NCBI GenBank assembly: GCA_041395505.1
Contig: JAWLAG010000001.1
Coordinates: 1,550,001-1,614,000 of the forward strand
Length of the DNA stretch: 64,000 nt
Reading direction: 5' to 3'
Source of the DNA: Steroidobacteraceae bacterium
GTDB taxonomy: Bacteria; Pseudomonadota; Gammaproteobacteria; Steroidobacterales; Steroidobacteraceae
A model generated the notes under the pieces. The model saw only the letters and a list, made by a program, of their open reading frames with translations. It had not been told where the DNA came from and searched no databases. The stretch's first letter is position 1. The number at the start of each line of letters is the position of its first letter. Shown piece after piece: positions 62,294 through 64,000 of this stretch. The translations under genes were made by a program, and so were the position numbers.

Positions 62294-63027
62294 GCGAGCA
62301 AGGCGCATCGAAGGGCAACGGTTCCGGCCATGTCCAGGTTACACAACAATTGTCGGCCATGTTCGACGGCGAGTTGCCGGCCGAAGAGTGCGAACTACTC
62401 GCACGCCGCTTGACGAGGGATGAAGCCCTTCGCACCAAGTGGTCGCGCTATGCGCTGATCGGCTCGTGCATCCGCGGCGACTTCGTTGCCTCGTCCGTCA
62501 GCCAGGGCGTCATCGGCAGCGAGCAGCTGGCGCGGCGCGTGCAGGCGGCCGTGCAAAAGGAAGGGCAGGCCGGCGCTGCCACGCGAGTTCGAGTGCCGAG
62601 GCGGCTGGTTCATGGAGCCCTTGGTCTCGCCGTGGCGGCAGGCGTCGCAACTGTCACGGTGCTCGGGCTGCGCGTATTGCAGACTGGCCCATCCGCGGCC
62701 ACGGCCACGGTGTTGGCGGACGGCAGCGCTGCCGCGGCGCAGGTTTTGCCCACCGTGTCGTCAGCGGGTTCCGGCGAGCCGCTCAGCTACAGTACACCGA
62801 CACCCGGGTCCAGTGCGCCGGGCCTGCCGGCGACCGAGCTTGCCAATTACGTCGTTGCCCACAGTGAGTTCTCCAATCCGCTCATTCGGCGCAATCTCCT
62901 CTCGGCGTTCGTAACCGGTAGCCCGCCGGCGGTCGATGACGAGGGCTCCCCGGCTGATCGCGACGATGCGGCCAAGGCCAAGCCTCGTGAGCCAGTGGCA
63001 AAGGCGGAGGTGACCGATGCGCGCTAG
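62290..63027 (+). CDS. rseA: Anti-sigma factor RseA
   Basis: The 245-residue protein has the N-terminal sigma-binding domain (QLSAMFDGELPAEECELLARRL, about 20-41), a single membrane helix (about 109-127) and an Ala/Ser/Pro-rich periplasmic part. It holds SigmaE at the membrane and is cut first by DegS and then by RseP, encoded at 27537. Membrane topology and operon position make the call firm although the periplasmic part is diverged. Confidence 0.93.
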   Translation: MSEQGASKGNGSGHVQVTQQLSAMFDGELPAEECELLARRLTRDEALRTKWSRYALIGSCIRGDFVASSVSQGVIGSEQLARRVQAAVQKEGQAGAATRVRVPRRLVHGALGLAVAAGVATVTVLGLRVLQTGPSAATATVLADGSAAAAQVLPTVSSAGSGEPLSYSTPTPGSSAPGLPATELANYVVAHSEFSNPLIRRNLLSAFVTGSPPAVDDEGSPADRDDAAKAKPREPVAKAEVTDAR

Positions 63028-64000
63028 GGCGGGTATCGCGCTTGGTCTGTTGCTCTGTGCCGGCAGCAGCGGCTTCGCATGGGCCGACGATAGCAGCGCG
63101 ACGCCCTCGCAATGGCTTGCCCGGATGAGCCGCGCGCTTACAGACAGCAACTACGACGGTGTGTTCATGCACGTGCGCGGCGGCAGCGTCGAGACCTTGC
63201 GCATCATCCACCGGGTGCAGGATGGCACAGTCGATGAGCGACTGGTGTCGCTCGATGGTTCCGGACGCGAATTCATCCGGCGCGGCAACGAGATGGCTTG
63301 CTACATGCCTGACAGCCGCACCGTCGTGGTCGAGGAGCAGCCTGCGGACGCGCGACCCTTGCTCGGAAACCTGCCACGGTTCGATGATACGACCGCCAAT
63401 GTTTACGACATCCGCGCCGTGGGTCGGGCGCGTCTGCTGGGTCGCGATACGCAGCTCATCAGTGTGCGGCCCAAGGACCGATTCCGCTATGGCTACCGGC
63501 TGTGGATCGACGAGTCGTCGAATCTGCCGTTGCGGACCCAGCTTTGCGATGCCAGTGGCGCAGTGATCGAACAGATCGTGTTCGCGAACCTGACCCTGCC
63601 GGAGCGCATCGCTGATGAGCAATTCCGTCCGCAGGTAGCTGCGGCCGATTTCAACTGGCTGCGCCGCGGCTCGCGCCAGGTGCAGGCAGCCACCAGCGCC
63701 GCGTCCTGGGGCGGCGTCAAATTGCCGCCGGGGTTCCGTGTCGCGGCGCGTACATCGCAGGTCATGCCAGGATCGGAGAAGCAGGTGGACCAGGTCGTTT
63801 TCACAGACGGCCTCGCGTCGATCTCGGTGTTTGTCGAACAGCAAGGCGCTCCGGCGCGTGCCGGTGAAAGCGAGGAACGCGAAACCGCCGTGGGTTCGGT
63901 GTCGGTCTTTTCGACAGTCTCCGGTGGCCAGCGCTACACGGCCGTCGGTGAGGCTCCGATCGAAACCGTGCGGTACATTGCGACGTCCGTCAAATCGGGC
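63017..64000 (+). CDS. rseB: SigmaE regulatory protein RseB/MucB (3' end outside window)
   Basis: ATG 63017 overlaps the rseA stop by 11 bases and has GGAGG at 63006-63010. The frame stays open for 328 codons to the last base, so only a short C-terminal piece is missing. A signal peptide (about 1-22, ending AWA) leads to the RseB N-terminal domain (WLARMSRALTDSNYDGVFMHVRGG) and the smaller C-terminal domain (SWGGVKLPPGFRVAAR onwards). RseB binds RseA in the periplasm and blocks DegS until lipopolysaccharide intermediates displace it. Confidence 0.94.
   Translation, partial: MRARAGIALGLLLCAGSSGFAWADDSSATPSQWLARMSRALTDSNYDGVFMHVRGGSVETLRIIHRVQDGTVDERLVSLDGSGREFIRRGNEMACYMPDSRTVVVEEQPADARPLLGNLPRFDDTTANVYDIRAVGRARLLGRDTQLISVRPKDRFRYGYRLWIDESSNLPLRTQLCDASGAVIEQIVFANLTLPERIADEQFRPQVAAADFNWLRRGSRQVQAATSAASWGGVKLPPGFRVAARTSQVMPGSEKQVDQVVFTDGLASISVFVEQQGAPARAGESEERETAVGSVSVFSTVSGGQRYTAVGEAPIETVRYIATSVKSG

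Overview
The window comes from the chromosome of a high-GC gammaproteobacterium. Its long gene strings (rpsB-tsf-pyrH-frr-uppS-cdsA-dxr-rseP-bamA-skp-lpxD-fabZ-lpxA-lpxB-rnhB-dnaE-accA, then tilS and pyrG-kdsA-eno-ftsB-isp, surE-pcm, and rpoE-rseA-rseB) keep the classical gammaproteobacterial order. The grouping of an RpfE-like gene with recJ, prfB and lysS recalls Xanthomonadales, so a deep-branching relative of Xanthomonadales, Nevskiales or Steroidobacterales is a reasonable guess, not a proof. Gene density is very high. Starts and stops often overlap by 4 or 8 bases, and GTG and TTG starts are frequent.

Layout. 1-4963: the end of a large envelope beta-barrel protein, then yoaA-tsaB. 4947-7779: the phosphate two-component system phoB-phoR with phoU, preceded by Pho-box-like repeats. 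7776-9418: dsbB facing dapE. 9497-15603: a Pho box, then pstS, a porin, a hairpin terminator and pstC-pstA-pstB. 15595-15818: a striking nested inverted repeat between convergent pstB and dapD. 15822-21304 (minus strand): map-glnD-dapC-dapD. 21343-42012: one almost uninterrupted run covering translation (S2, EF-Ts, RRF), UMP kinase, isoprenoid and phospholipid synthesis, envelope assembly (RseP, BamA, Skp), lipid A synthesis, RNase HII, DNA polymerase III alpha, acetyl-CoA carboxylase alpha and TilS. 42109-47442: pyrG-kdsA-eno-ftsB-ispDF. 47449-49494: an Smr-domain gene opposed to surE-pcm. 49495-49816: a gene-free, visibly A/T-richer stretch with a promoter-like sequence and long inverted repeats. 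49817-56362: a Mth938-like protein, an RpfE-like protein, recJ, prfB with its programmed frameshift, lysS and murI. 56341-61572: ygfZ, an SDHAF4-like assembly factor, sdhCDAB, sdhE and a YgfX-like gene. 61606-64000: a SigmaE-type promoter and rpoE-rseA-rseB, the last cut by the window end.

How it works together. The phosphate genes form a complete sensing, uptake and control circuit with two visible PhoB-binding candidates. The envelope run couples lipid A supply to outer-membrane protein assembly; RseP in that run and RpoE-RseA-RseB at the far end are the two halves of the envelope-stress cascade. Succinate dehydrogenase is clustered with three proteins linked to flavin or Fe-S cofactor assembly.

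I found no phage, insertion sequence, CRISPR array, tRNA or rRNA gene. No clearly new multi-gene system is visible. The best candidates for undescribed biology are the two non-coding inverted-repeat elements (15595-15818 and 49570-49793), the roughly 100-residue tail on ribosomal protein S2, and the succinate dehydrogenase assembly cluster.
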